Shown: positions 8,336-20,545, counted from the first letter of the stretch. The stretch is DNA of 64,000 nt from Congeria kusceri (GCA_027627225.1 CM051038.1:47144843-47208842), one strand, 5' to 3'. A program made the numbers and translations. The notes: generated from the sequence alone by a model not told the origin.

Positions 8336-11300
8336 CTAGAGATGGGACAATGGGTGAGATTATACTCGGAGAAGATCGGAGATCAAACATCGTTTGGCAA
8401 GAGCCATGAACGGTGGCGGTCCAGGGGCGGAAACATGTACTCCCGCGAAACATCGACCTTGTATGTCCACGCAGCGTGTTTTGTTGCATTGCAAGCATTT
8501 ATATTGAATGTGCAGCCACTGTTATTCTTGTATTGCTAGATTTTATCTTGAATCGTTGTTCTTCCTTGCACTGCAAACATTTATCTTGAGTACAATTGTC
8601 GTCTTTTCATGTATTGCCAACGTTTATCTTGAATGTGTACAATCACTGTTCAATTTAGCATTGCAAACATTTACCACATTTTTTACATTTCTATAGTTCG
8701 GTTTATAGTATGATATATGTTTAACTTTGTCAATCGTTGTCAAACATGAATTATCACATTACAATCAAGTTCTGTGATATATTTGCTGATAACCGTTTAT
8801 GTGCTCTTCTAGTGACATAGCGGCGAACGCGTGTCTATCCCTGAACCTAAACTTTACAGCTGTGGAGCAGCGCAGCTCACCGAAAGTAAGTTTCATTTCC
8901 TCTTGAGCACATCGACAATTTTAAATATTTAAATTTATTTGGTAATCGGGGATTATACATTTACATAAATTTGGGGGAATCGTGATTAGTTTACAAGCTA
9001 CAAGTGAGTTATTGAATCGTCTGACTTACCTACAATTATTCGTCCATTTTATAATGATTCTGACTTTCATTTTTACCGAATGTAAACACACCAAACAACA
9101 AATCAATAACAGCCTGAAGTAATTTCGCAGTGCTTTCTCTTGTGCTTTAGGTTATATCAAAGGACGTATATAACTTGTTTCATAATAAGTTATTTGTTCT
9201 GCTGCTGAGCTGGAGTATCACATATTTTTCACTGAAAAACCAAAAACACAAACAGGACAACGGTTACCCTTTTAATCATGTAAATACTACAGTAAATTTG
9301 ACAAATATTAGTGATGTGACTGTGTATTCTTAAAAATCTCACTACAAAGTCATGAGGCAAAGTAAAGCTATTATTAGATACACGTCCAGTTTGGTTTCTG
9401 GTCAAACGCCTCACAGTGATGTGTTTGTCTACTTAGCGGGTTCTCGGATGGAAAGGTAATTCAACCAGGACATCAGCAAATATTTCTGGTGGCTCATCTG
9501 TTTCACACCAGGCTCCACCAGTGTCGACAACTGCACGAGCGGGTTCTTCGAACTCCAGGTCAAGGACACGTGTTTAACTGTTTAACCAGTTTACACAAAA
9601 AACATGTGGTAATGTTTGTGATATTCGATGAATGGACATTCATCTTTTAACAATAGCTTAAGGAGGTCTATTGACGATACGCTATGGGATTTATATCCAC
9701 GCCTACTTAGGTCAAACTCCAACAAACACCGTCAAAAAGTGCTAAACATTAATTAAATGTATACGAATGTTTTTACAAGACATGTCCGTCAAACAATTAA
9801 ATCCTAGCTTTCTGAACGCTAAACAATCAAATATCGTCTTATGGTTAATTGCGTATAGGTTATCGTTTGGACATTTTTGTCATATGACTGCAGGCAATAC
9901 AGGGGACCTGAACCTTGCCGACCTGCCTTGGGACAAGATCGCTGCCGATCTGAAGGCGATTCGAGGCCTAACCCTCGACAGCCACAAACTGGACTTCGTC
10001 TGGATGGGAATGGGTATGTGGCGATAGTTTATATTTATGTACCTGCATTTAGCTTCCGAGTGTTAACTATGTCTGGCTGGTAATGGTTTGGCAATGGTAG
10101 TTATTATTAATATACCTGTATTTAGTTTACAGTTATTTCATAGGCGTTTGGGGGAACATTCACAACTGTTGTCCCGAGATGTCACGGATAATTTTGGAAC
10201 GGTTGCGTCAGGCCGACAGGCCGGTGGCATCAGTTCAAAATATCCTTTGCAACGAGGGATAACCGTTTTAAGTGTTCCCAAAATGCCTATGGAATATCTG
10301 TTTTCGACACCTAACGTATTTATAAACTAGAGCTTAAATTTAAAAACAACAACAACATAGTGTATGATTATATTCCGAAAATATACTTATCAAACATTGA
10401 TTTTTTCGCTTTTAGCTTGACGTTTTATTATATGAATGTCATATATAAATAATAGTTCAAACAGTTAAAATAAAATACATGACACTTATACTAAATTTTA
10501 ACCGTTTTCCGGGTGTGTATTGCTACGAATGCAGTGCGCGACTGTGACGTCATGCCACACATTTAGATCGGACCGGGAAACAGTAAAAAATGTTTCACAT
10601 CTAGATTAAATTATTTACAATTTATGGGAAACAGTCGAAAATATAGAGTAATCATTTCGGAATACATAAAGAGTTAGGTAATAATGTTATCGACGCCTGG
10701 CTAGGAATGGGTACGTTATGGTAGTTTCTATTCATGTACCTGCATTAAGCTTCAGATCTACGCTTAGCTCGGAATGGGAACGTGGTGATAGTAACTATCT
10801 ATATACATGCATTTAGTGTTGTCTACGCCTGGGTCGGGTGTCATGGTTAATAGTACATACCAGCATTTAGCTTCAGGCTATGAATGTGTGATGGTAGTTA
10901 ATGCTTGTGTACCTGAATTTAGTTTAAGATGTTGTCGATTATATATAGCATACTACGTACGAATCCCATAAATGTCGTAGAGATAAGTTGTTTTATCTCG
11001 AAGCTAAATACACATTTTCTTCTAAATGTACACAGAATGCCTTTAGACGTCTTTTTAACAATAAGTAAAATTGCACTTCTACATGACTGATCAAAAGGCG
11101 CGTGGGCAAAGGCGGGAAAGCTCTAGGACGTTAGATATGAATTTGATTATCTCAGGTTTCTTTTCCTGTGATTCAAATGAAGGATTGAAACACATCACAT
11201 CTTTTATCAATAGTTCTAAAATATTTAAAAGGCACAGCATGGTGTTCAAAAAAAGAAGCCGGGTGAACTACCTTTCTATTTCACCATGAAATCATTCACT

Positions 11301-12446
11301 CTTATAGTTTTTGTCTGTGCCATGATGCCAGTCTTTTATCGGGGCCTGTATTTACCAACCCATTCTTAGACTTAAGAATAAATAATAGACTAAGACTCAA
11401 GAAATAATACTTGTGTGTTTGCAAATAGGCCAGGTTCAAATGCTGTTTATGTCATTATTAAGTCATTCTTAATAAGGAATGCTAAAATTAGCACTGATAA
11501 ATACCAAGTAAAACTTTTTAAACTAAGGACCTCTTTAGAGCAGAAGAGTTTCAAGAAAATTCTTTATTCTTAAGTCTGAAGTCTTTGAATCGGCTGGTGA
11601 ATATGGGCCCAGGACTTTGGAAAATATCAATGGCAATACATTTGCTTTCTCCAAAAGTACTGTCTGCGCATTTTATTATGCCACCCCCCCCCATTAAAAA
11701 TGGCGGTGTATATTGGTTTGCTCATGTCGGTCCTTTGGTCGGTCAGTCTTTCGGGTGGTCGGTAGACCAACATTCGTTTCCGCTATCTAAGTCCAACAGT
11801 GTTCATCCGATCTTCACTTCAAAACATTATTTGCATAATATTTCAGACAAGTTTGATAATCAGCCAAATCGCTCCAGGAAATGTGAAGTTATGTCCCTTG
11901 AATTATCTAAAAATTACCCTTTTTAGCCGTGTCCGCTATCTAAGTCGAACAGTTTTCATGTGATTTTTCACAAAACTTGATGAAATATGTGAGAACATAA
12001 TTTCTTAGCAAAGTTCGATTAACAAAATCGTCCCAGAAACTGCAAAGTTATGGTCCTTGATTTAACTAAAATTGGCATTTTTAGCACATTCCAATCTCTA
12101 TGTCCAACAGTTTTTCATCCGATCTGCAATTAACTTGATATTTGTAAGATTGCTTATAAAACTGAGTGGGCAAACATGTTTTGCAAACAGCTCTTTTAAT
12201 GTATTAATTGAATTGAGGTCGAATAAGTAATAATCATGTGATTTTGTAGCATAGTTGTATGAAAATGCCTTAGGATTTATGTACAATACAAAAAGTGTTT
12301 ATAAAACGTGTTTATAAAACGTGTAATGTCATTACAACCGATATTATTAAAAAGACGAATGACGTTATGTTAGATACATTTTATTAAAAAGGGAACGTAT
12401 TGCATTGTTATCTATTTTTATTGCAGAATGCCCACTTATAGTTTGA
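8336..12446 (+). CDS. Copy A of an unrecognised secreted-protein family (exons 2-6, first exon missing)
   Basis: Proposed exons: 8336-8460, 8813-8885, 9469-9571, 9894-10013, 12427-12446 (stop 12444-12446). They total 441 nt, 147 codons with the stop, all in frame. Homology to copy D shows in order: GQW and SFGKSHERW (exon 2), a Cys-containing exon 3 (ANACLSLNLNF), DISKYFWWLIC with a second Cys (exon 4), NTGDLNLADLPW to VWMGM (exon 5) and the tiny exon ECPLIV. Exon 4 as aligned to D would start at 9437 but then meets TAA (9457-9459); an acceptor at CAG/GAC (9466-9468) avoids the stop and restores the phase. The exon 4 donor is weak (CGT/GTTTAA). The signal-peptide exon is not found, so it may lie left of the window with the retrotransposon in intron 1. 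Function unknown. Introns 2 and 5 hold minisatellites; a possible AATAAA lies near 12716. Confidence 0.55.
8480..8680 (+). repeat. imperfect minisatellite in intron 2 of copy A
   Basis: About 4.5 diverged units of 37-48 bases sharing 'attgcaaacatttatcttgaat', starting right after the exon 2 splice donor. Confidence 0.6.
10014..10935 (+). repeat. diverged minisatellite at the start of intron 5 of copy A
   Basis: The splice-donor region (gggaatgggtatgtggcgatagtttatatttatgtacctgcatttag, given here only as its course from 10006 to 10052) recurs at about 10065, 10695, 10766, 10826 and 10886 as 55-70 base units sharing 'tacctgcatttagcttc' and 'ggctaggaatgggtac'. Units are well diverged. The stretch 10140-10690 between them holds no assignable signal. 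Confidence 0.6.
10936..11340. other. unassigned, within intron 5 of copy A
   Basis: AT-rich, with a 72-codon open frame at 11071 that has no recognisable motif. Nothing else seen. Confidence 0.3.
11341..11610. mobile_element. MITE-like element, copy 1 (GGGCCC-TATTCACC family)
   Basis: About 270 bases with imperfect terminal inverted repeats of about 45 bases: left GGGGCCTGTATTTACCAACC, right end ...GGTGAATATGGGCCC. Both arms contain CTTAAGAATAAA. No coding capacity. Related copies at 12868-13190 and 31304-31560. Confidence 0.7.
11690..12130 (+). repeat. roughly 150-200 bp tandem dispersed repeat, three copies
   Basis: Units share 'ccgctatctaagtccaacag' followed by 'ttttcatccgatctt' and '...gtcccttgaattatctaaaa' at about 11780, 11930 and 12090. 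The same general type of sequence (start of a widespread repeat with 'aacttggcagg') appears at the right edge of the window. The rest up to exon 6 of copy A (12427) is AT-rich and unassigned. Confidence 0.55.
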
Positions 12447-12867
12447 AACCAGGAAACCAGGAAAAGGACGCAACAATCAACATCAAGATTACAACAAGAA
12501 CATCATTATATTATGATCAATGTTTACTTGAATTGTTGTAGTCACCAGCATAAAAAACTAATCACAAGTATTGTTTCACAATGTTTTAAAGTTTTAATTA
12601 CTTATTTTAATTAAACATGTTCTTGAATAAGTAAACATGCCTATGATTGTGATTTTGTTGTTTATCCATTGCTGTGTAAACGTAGATTTCGAACCATCTT
12701 GTATTACAAGTTCAAAATAAACTCAATACAATCGCATCGAGATAAAACTAAAATCAGAACTAAAATCAGGAAAAATACAGTAATGGTTACTTAGTAATGT
12801 TTGCAAAAGACTGTTGTTTCAGCCTGTGTGTTCCAAAATGACCACTTAATTATAGCATTGCTTGGAA
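12447..12867. other. 3' flank of copy A, unassigned
   Basis: AT-rich sequence after the copy A stop codon, with a possible polyadenylation signal (aaaataaac) near 12716. No other signal. Confidence 0.3.
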
Positions 12868-13190
12868 TCGTACGTTCGGGGTTCGTATTCACCAAATCGT
12901 ACGTTCGGGGTTCGTATTCACCAAATCGTACGTTCGGGGTTCGTCTTCACCAACCCATTCTTAGGCTTAAGACCGAATAAAGAATATTCTTTAAACTATT
13001 CTATTGTAACATTGCTGTTAATACGAATATTTCGTGGTATTCCCGACTGTAATTTTAGCATTTATTATTATCATATGACAACAGCGATACTGGTACCTGC
13101 TATCCTTGCAAACGCACACGAATTTGGTTTTAGTCTAAGTTTATTCTTAAGTCTAAAGTCCAAGAATACGTTGGTGAATACGGGTCCGGA
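12868..13190. mobile_element. MITE-like element, copy 2, with a triplicated left terminus
   Basis: Same family as 11341-11610: a left end with gttcgtattcaccaa...cccattctta and a right end ...ggtgaatacgggtccgga. The first 29 bases of the left end are present three times in tandem (12868-12896, 12897-12925, 12926-12954), the third with one or two changes. Confidence 0.7.
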
Positions 13191-13957
13191 TTGAATCAAA
13201 ATAAGGTACGGACGTTATCTAGTGACTGACACAGACGTCAGTTTAGCCAATCTGTCAATTTGAACTTTTCTAAAAGAGAAGATTAGTGCCTGATAGCCAT
13301 TGTGCAGGTAATCAACAATCCCCAACATGCAATATCGTGTCCATAATAATATCACATTAACCAGATTCGGCTGTTGCAATACTGCATTATTGTTGTCTAT
13401 AGGCCAATAAACAACTCTTGGTCGTTCTGATTCGTGGCTATTAAACAACTCGGGCTAACGCCCTTGTGGTTTGATTCCTCCGCATTAAAACTCTAAATCG
13501 TTGTTTATTGGCCGATAAAAAACAATAAATCGAATATTATTTCTTAATTACATTTCAAAACGATATTCAACATACTTTTGTTGACCAATCCAGAGGGACA
13601 GCAGTGGGGGCCAACAAAGGCGTAGGCCGCAGCACCCTGCTATATCTATATGGATTTTTTTTATAATTCTTCCTTTGATTTTATAGTTCCGTCCTGAAGT
13701 TCGCGCCAATTTAGGTCACCGCCAGTTCCAAAACACCAACAGTAGAAACCATTTATATTTTGTTCTATACATTATATTTTGTTTACTTGGGCGAAACGGA
13801 GATTTTTCCGTTTCGAGATTGCACTTCTGCATTGCAAGAATGTCTATGTTTATATTGACTATGAGCAATTGAAAGTAGTCAAGGTTATGTCCTCAGAACG
13901 AAAGTCACATGAAACGAAAAGCAACGCAGATTATCAAGAAAACGGTTCCGCTTCACT
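13191..13957. other. unassigned intergenic stretch
   Basis: No gene recognised. It includes a GC-richer segment with 'ggggccaacaaaggcgtaggccgcagcacc' at about 13608, which looks like part of a dispersed repeat, and the first copy of the 'ggttccgcttcactgcacaagatggcc' unit near 13943. Confidence 0.35.
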
Positions 13958-14409
13958 GCACAAGATGGCCACCAGAGCTTAAAATATAATTATGTCTAAA
14001 CGCTATTTTCTTCTAAACCTATGGCCAGATTTTCAAATAAATTTAACAGAAATGTTTGTTGTTCTTCTACCAAACTTATTCAAATGGTTCCGCTTCACTG
14101 CACAAAATGCCCACTATAGCTAAAAAAAGAATTTGCGTGAAAATTTTGTTTTCCTGTTATATTTTCAAAATTTCTCTTTCAATCTTCATGTAACTTTACA
14201 GAAATGTTCCTTGGATGGTCCTCTACCAACCCTGTGAAAATGGTTCCGCTTCACTGCACAAGATGGCCGCCAGAGCTAAAAATAGAAATATGTCCAAACG
14301 CCTATTTCTTCTAGACCTATGGCTAGATTTTCAAATAATTTCACACCAAAAAGTACGCGGCACCACACTTCACCACACCATATCACACCTCACCACACCA
14401 CATCGCGCC
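13958..14409 (+). repeat. 452-bp segment, first copy of an exact duplication
   Basis: Repeated at 15532-15983 with a constant offset of 1574 and no insertion or deletion seen. It is itself built from about 145-bp subunits beginning 'ggttccgcttcactgcacaa' (about 13943, 14086, 14240). Confidence 0.9.
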
Positions 14410-14950
14410 TCCCCACACAACATCACACGTTCCCAAACCACACCAAACCTTCCCACATACCATTACACCTCCCCATACCACATCCTACCTCCCCACACCA
14501 CAATACACCTTCCCACACCAAACCACAGCACACCTCCCAACACCATATCACACCTTCCCAAAATCCACACCACAATACCCCACACTACAGCAAACCTCCC
14601 CACACCATACCATATCACACCTGCCCACACCACACCTTATCACACCTGTCCACACCACACCATCTCACACCTCCCCACACCACACCACACCGCAACACAC
14701 CTCCCCGCACCTCCAAACACCTCATCACACCTCCCCACACAACACCACAACTTCCCAAACCACACCACATCACACCACACCACACCACAACACACCTCCA
14801 TACACCTCCAAACACCACATAACACCTCCCACACAACACCAAACCTCCCCACACCACAACACACATTTCCACACCACAACACACCTCCAAACACCACAGC
14901 ACACCACACCACATCACACCACACATCACCACAGCACAGCACCACAGCAC
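14360..14950 (+). repeat. degenerate CACACC-type satellite
   Basis: Low-complexity sequence of CACACCAC, CTCCCCACACC and similar words, grading into the pure pentamer array. The long open frames in both strands here are products of the repeat. Confidence 0.9.
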
Positions 14951-14953
14951 ACA

Positions 14954-15534
14954 ACAGCACAGCACAGCACAGCACAGCACAGCACAGCACAGCACAGCAC
15001 AGCACAGCACAGCACAGCACAGCACAGCACAGCACAGCACAGCACAGCACAGCACAGCACAGCACAGCACAGCACAGCACAGCACAGCACAGCACAGCAC
15101 AGCACAGCACAGCACAGCACAGCACAGCACAGCACAGCACAGCACAGCACAGCACAGCACAGCACAGCACAGCACAGCACAGCACAGCACAGCACAGCAC
15201 AGCACAGCACAGCACAGCACAGCACAGCACAGCACAGCACAGCACAGCACAGCACAGCACAGCACAGCACAGCACAGCACAGCACAGCACAGCACAGCAC
15301 AGCACAGCACAGCACAGCACAGCACAGCACAGCACAGCACAGCACAGCACAGCACAGCACAGCACAGCACAGCACAGCACAGCACAGCACAGCACAGCAC
15401 AGCACAGCACAGCACAGCACAGCACAGCACAGCACAGCACAGCACAGCACAGCACAGCACAGCACAGCACAGCACAGCACAGCACAGCACAGCACAGCAC
15501 AGCACAGCACAGCACAGCACAGCACAGCACAGCA
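14954..15534 (+). repeat. (AGCAC)n pentanucleotide array, first block
   Basis: About 116 near-perfect copies of AGCAC. Period 5 keeps all frames open, giving artificial His/Ser/Thr/Ala and Cys/Ala/Val/Leu proteins. Confidence 0.98.
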
Positions 15535-15983
15535 CAAGATGGCCACCAGAGCTTAAAATATAATTATGTCTAAACGCTATTTTCTTCTAAACCTATGGCC
15601 AGATTTTCAAATAAATTTAACAGAAATGTTTGTTGTTCTTCTACCAAACTTATTCAAATGGTTCCGCTTCACTGCACAAAATGCCCACTATAGCTAAAAA
15701 AAGAATTTGCGTGAAAATTTTGTTTTCCTGTTATATTTTCAAAATTTCTCTTTCAATCTTCATGTAACTTTACAGAAATGTTCCTTGGATGGTCCTCTAC
15801 CAACCCTGTGAAAATGGTTCCGCTTCACTGCACAAGATGGCCGCCAGAGCTAAAAATAGAAATATGTCCAAACGCCTATTTCTTCTAGACCTATGGCTAG
15901 ATTTTCAAATAATTTCACACCAAAAAGTACGCGGCACCACACTTCACCACACCATATCACACCTCACCACACCACATCGCGCC
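15532..15983 (+). repeat. 452-bp segment, second copy of an exact duplication
   Basis: Matches 13958-14409 base for base as far as I can see. Both edges fall at CAC-rich pentamer sequence, pointing to unequal exchange or slippage between arrays, or to an assembly artefact. Confidence 0.9.
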
Positions 15984-16444
15984 ACAGCACAGCACAGCAC
16001 AGCACAGCACAGCACAGCACAGCACAGCACAGCACAGCACAGCACAGCACAGCACAGCACAGCACAGCACAGCACAGCACAGCACAGCACAGCACAGCAC
16101 AGCACAGCACAGCACAGCACAGCACAGCACAGCACAGCACAGCACAGCACAGCACAGCACAGCACAGCACAGCACAGCACAGCACAGCACAGCACAGCAC
16201 AGCACAGCACAGCACAGCACAGCACAGCACAGCACAGCACAGCACAGCACAGCACAGCACAGCACAGCACAGCACAGCACAGCACAGCACAGCACAGCAC
16301 AGCACAGCACAGCACAGCACAGCACAGCACAGCACAGCACAGCACAGCACAGCACAGCACAGCACAGCACAGCACAGCACAGCACAGCACAGCACAGCAC
16401 AGCACAGCACAGCACAGCACAGCACAGCACAGCACAGCACAGCA
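15984..16444 (+). repeat. (AGCAC)n pentanucleotide array, second block
   Basis: About 92 copies, pure, starting directly after the second 452-bp segment. Confidence 0.98.
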
Positions 16445-16588
16445 CACCACACCACACCACACCACACCACACCACACCACACCACACCACACCACACCAC
16501 ACCACACCACACCACACCACACCACACCACACCACACCACACCACACCACACCACACCACACCACACCACACCACACCACACCACACC
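16445..16588 (+). repeat. (ACCAC)n pentanucleotide array
   Basis: About 28 pure copies; one base (G to C) separates this unit from the AGCAC unit beside it, and the switch is abrupt. Confidence 0.97.
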
Positions 16589-17505
16589 ATACAACGCAAC
16601 ACACCTCCAAACAACGCAACACACCTCCAAACAACGCAACACACCTCCAAACACCACATCGCACCTCCAAACACCACACCACACCTTCCAAAACCACACC
16701 ACACCACACCACACCTCCCCACACCACACGACACCTCCCCACACCACAGAACACCTCCCAACAGAACATCACATCTCCCCACACAACACCACACTTCCCA
16801 CACCAAATCACACCGTCCAACAACACATCACAACTTCCCACACAACACCTCACCTCCCACAAAACAGCATCACAAAACCCCACAACACATATCACCTCCC
16901 CATAGCATATCACACCATCCCACACAAAACCACACCAAACCACACCACAACACACCTGCCCGCACCTCCAAACATCAAATCACACCTATCCACACCACAC
17001 CACACCACAACTCCCCACAACATAACATACCTCCCCACACCACACAACCCCACCCCCCTACTCCAAACACCACACCACAGCACACCATAGCACACCACAA
17101 CACAACACAACTTCCCACACCTCCAAACACCACAATGCACCTTCCCACACCACACCACACCTTCCCACACCACAATATACCACAATACACCTCCCCACAC
17201 CACATCACACCTCCCACACCACAACAGACCTCCCCACACCGCATCACACCTCCCCACACCACAACAGACCTCCCCACACCACATTACACCTCCCCACACC
17301 ACAACAGACCTCCCCACACCACATCACAGCTCCCCACACCACACCACAACACCACACTTCCCCCACACCACACCACACCTCCCGAAACCACACCACACAA
17401 CACCTTACCACACCATACATCCCCACACCACAACACCCCCCACACTTCCCCACACTTCCCCACACCTCTCCACACCACAACACACCTCTCCACTTTACAA
17501 ATCAC
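16589..17505 (+). repeat. degenerate CACACC-type satellite, distal part
   Basis: CTCCCCACACCAC words with a loose 25-35 base higher-order period (for example 'cctccccacaccacaacaga', three times near 17225-17310). No genuine coding content. Confidence 0.9.
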
Positions 17506-18524
17506 ACTACAAATGGGTGAAAAGAGATGCATACACAATATGCAATTGACTTTGTATATTTAAATCCATCACGGCATTACTGTCTATAAATTTGCACATA
17601 TTTAAAAGGAACATATTAGTTATAAGGGTTGTTTTCAATATTTATCACATATATAAAGGTCATGAGGTTCAAATGAATCATATTTATAATGTTTAAAGTT
17701 ATACACACAGCATACGTAATGGCTCCTGGGCGACCAATAATGGGCGTTTCCACAAATGTCAATCAATAAATGTTGTGTTTAACGGTGAGAACCTATTTTG
17801 CACAAAAAAGCAGGTGGTAAAGCATGTGATGAGTTTTTTATTATATGAATAACTCAACTTAATTTTTATCTATTTAGCTCGATGTTCTCTACAATTTCAT
17901 ATCAGAAAATTGGTTTTCATTAAGGGGGGGGGGGTAGTCTTGTACTATTTAAAGTTTTAAACACCGTCCGTTCAATTTGCAAAAACACCGTCCGTTCAAT
18001 TACGTCACACAAAGTTATTGAGTAAAAAAGTAATAAATAAGTTTTGTTTGACTAGTATCACATAGACCCGGAGATTTGCTATTGCAAGGCACATCGAAAC
18101 CGTCAAGTTGTAGCTTCTTGAACGTCGATCCCAAGCTGATAGTTTACAGTAAGTCACTTTCATTAATCCGTTTTATAAGTGGACACTACCTGTTTTATAC
18201 CCTGGAATAAAAGAAGCCACGCCCCGGGGGTCACACGGCTTTTATAGACTTAAATGACAAGTGGACTTGTGGTCCTCTACACAGATTGTGCAACCTATGC
18301 ATCTGGTCAAAACTGGCCACTACATAGGCGTCACATGCTTTTAATACAATTTACGAAATAGCAAACTGACGTTAAAAATCTCCTCTGAAACCACAAGCCC
18401 AGATCTTTATACTCTGGTGAGCGCTTTAGGGCCATGTTGCCCTTTTGTTATACTTGTGATGAAATTTTGAGCATATGAAAATAGTTCTGGCATTGGTGTT
18501 GCATATATGTAAACTATGTTTTAG
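17506..18524. other. unassigned flank of copy B, with one possible exon
   Basis: Contains a G run (about 17923-17935) and AT-rich DNA. At 18066-18148 an AG-preceded, GTAAGT-followed 83-base stretch is open in the phase expected of exon 3 of this family (PSSCSFLNVDPKLIV) and could be a second, decayed exon 3. Exons 1 and 2 of copy B were not found here. Confidence 0.3.
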
Positions 18525-18659
18525 CAACAAGATTACAATGACGTGTGAACAGCGGGCATTCAACGACACGCTGAGTTCGGACAGGTGTGGTATCGCGACC
18601 CTTACCCAAAGTAATCCTCTTTCGATGATGTTTCTTATACATGTTGTGATATTGCAATA

Positions 18660-18763
18660 CTACTACTACGGTTTTTCTTCGTCTACCCCTACTACAAGGG
18701 CTTATTCGTCTTCCTCTATTACTGCTACTACTACTACTTCTTCTATTTGTACTTCTGCTGCTG

Positions 18764-18800
<37 letters not shown>

Positions 18801-18832
18801 TACTACTGCTACTACTACTACTACTACTACTG

Positions 18833-18883
<51 letters not shown>

Positions 18884-18925
18884 TTACTACTACTACTTCT
18901 GCTTCTACTACTGCTACTACTAATA
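18660..18925 (+). repeat. (CTA)n trinucleotide array
   Basis: Interrupted TAC/ACT repeat, purest between about 18760 and 18900, in intron 3 of copy B. The poly-Thr and poly-Ser open frames across it are artefacts. Confidence 0.95.
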
Positions 18926-19479
18926 ATTTTCAAGTATTTCGCAGTCCAACCAGAGCGCGGAATTTAGACCCGACGTAAATTTTCTTTAAAATGTATTTAT
19001 GAAAATATTAGAACGCGCGATTTACAAACCACGTATTTTTTTTCAAGAATGCGTGAAATTTAGACACCGCGAAAAAATATGATTCTGCAGCAACTTGAGT
19101 TCTTACCTGATTTTAATCTTCTCTCTTAACTTATCGGAGTCTTTTTTTTTCTACAAGCATATGACATTATTTTTGTTAGGACTCGATCTTAGAGAATTTT
19201 CGTATCAGTCTGCAATTGTTGGCAAGGAGATGTTGAGAATAGTGTACAATATTTTAGTGAACACACTATTCGATCCTTCTTCTGCATTATGTGGCTCAAG
19301 TTATTCTTGAACCTGAAAATCACGGGGCCAACAGAACACATGAACATGCCACTGAGGTCCATTCATTAACAAGTTTATTGGGATTTAATCCTGATGAATT
19401 ACTATGCATACAGCAGACATAAATGTTTACTCAGACCCTTAACCCAAACCTTTTACCTTTTACCGGACAGCCATTTCTT

Positions 19480-19930
19480 TAGCATATTCACTACATAATG
19501 AATTATACATGCATATTGCCTATGGAGTATGCGATATAACAGCCTAGATATTACGGTCATGACCGTTGAGATCGACTAAAGCGGGCATCGTTTACGTGGC
19601 ATATGAACTATATAGTTGATGCCATACATTGGCATATTGACTATAGAGGCAAGTAATGGCAAGCATGAACGGGGCAATACTCTTTATTGGACAGACTTCT
19701 TTTGGCATATTGACTGTAGAATGAATGTTTTATGCATATTTGCGATATATTTAATGGCGTTGTTGTAACATGTATTGCTACATCGGGTATCGCTTACGTG
19801 GCATTCGAGTTAGATAGTTAAAGAGTTAACGCCCTTTGCCATATTTGCTATAGAGTTAAAGCGTTATCACCATTTGGCACATTGGCTATAGAGGTAAGAA
19901 GTTAACTCCCTTTGACACAAAAGTAACATC
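19480..19930 (+). repeat. imperfect tandem repeat in intron 4 of copy B
   Basis: Diverged units of about 75-90 bases sharing 'ggcatattgactatagagg' and 'cgcttacgtggcat', four to five copies. Confidence 0.5.
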
Positions 19931-20159
19931 CATGTTATTTCAGCATGACCGGGGACATCGACTACACAGGGCAGCCCTGGGAAAAGATCGCCCCTGTTGT
20001 GATCGAGGTGCGGGACGTGCCATTCCTGGAAACCAAGATCGTCTTCACCTGGCTGGGAACCGGTACGTGTGTGATACGTGGATAATTATAAAACATAACG
20101 TATTGACCTAGTCTATGTGTTTGTGGCTCCTGATGGGTAGTTCATACCCATGTGGCCAA

Positions 20160-20545
20160 TTAAGTTCATTGCTGGTAATAGGCTAGTGAATATGCTTGTG
20201 GATTCTTTTAGTTTCAAGGCTGGTATAAGGCTAGTTTATATGTTTGTGGATTCTTTTAGTTTTAAGGCTGGTATTAGGCTAGTGTATATGCTTGTGGGTT
20301 CTTTTAGTTTCAAGGCTAATATAAGGCTAGTGTATATGTTTGTGGATTCTTTTAGTTTTAAGGCTGGTATTAGGCTAGTGTATATGCTTGTGGGTTCTTT
20401 TAATTTCAAGGCTGGTATAAGGCTAGTGTATATGTTGGTGGATTGTTTTAGTTTTAAGGCTGGTATTAGGCTAGTGTATATGCTTGTGGATTCTTTAAGT
20501 TTAAAGGCTGGTATTAGGCTAGTGAAGATCCTTGTGTTTTGATGG
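20160..20545 (+). repeat. 48-bp minisatellite, block 1 (intron 5 of copy B)
   Basis: About eight units of 48 bases, consensus core 'aaggctggtattaggctagt' plus 'gtatatgcttgtggattctt'. The unit is divisible by three, so a repetitive open frame appears on both strands without being a gene. Confidence 0.95.

Noticed and set aside
14215..17563. Several open frames of 200-556 codons on both strands (His/Ser/Thr/Ala-rich, Cys/Ala/Val/Leu-rich)
   Set aside because: They are translations of pentamer and CACACC repeats. A unit of 5 without stop codons keeps all frames open. No start context, no conservation.
18066..18148. Second exon 3 of the secreted family near copy B
   Set aside because: Splice signals and phase fit, and PSSCSFLNV is weakly similar, but the similarity is too short to list as a gene part; noted in the flank entry only.
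18514..18933. Poly-Ser frame (minus) and poly-Thr frame (plus)
   Set aside because: Product of the CTA trinucleotide array.
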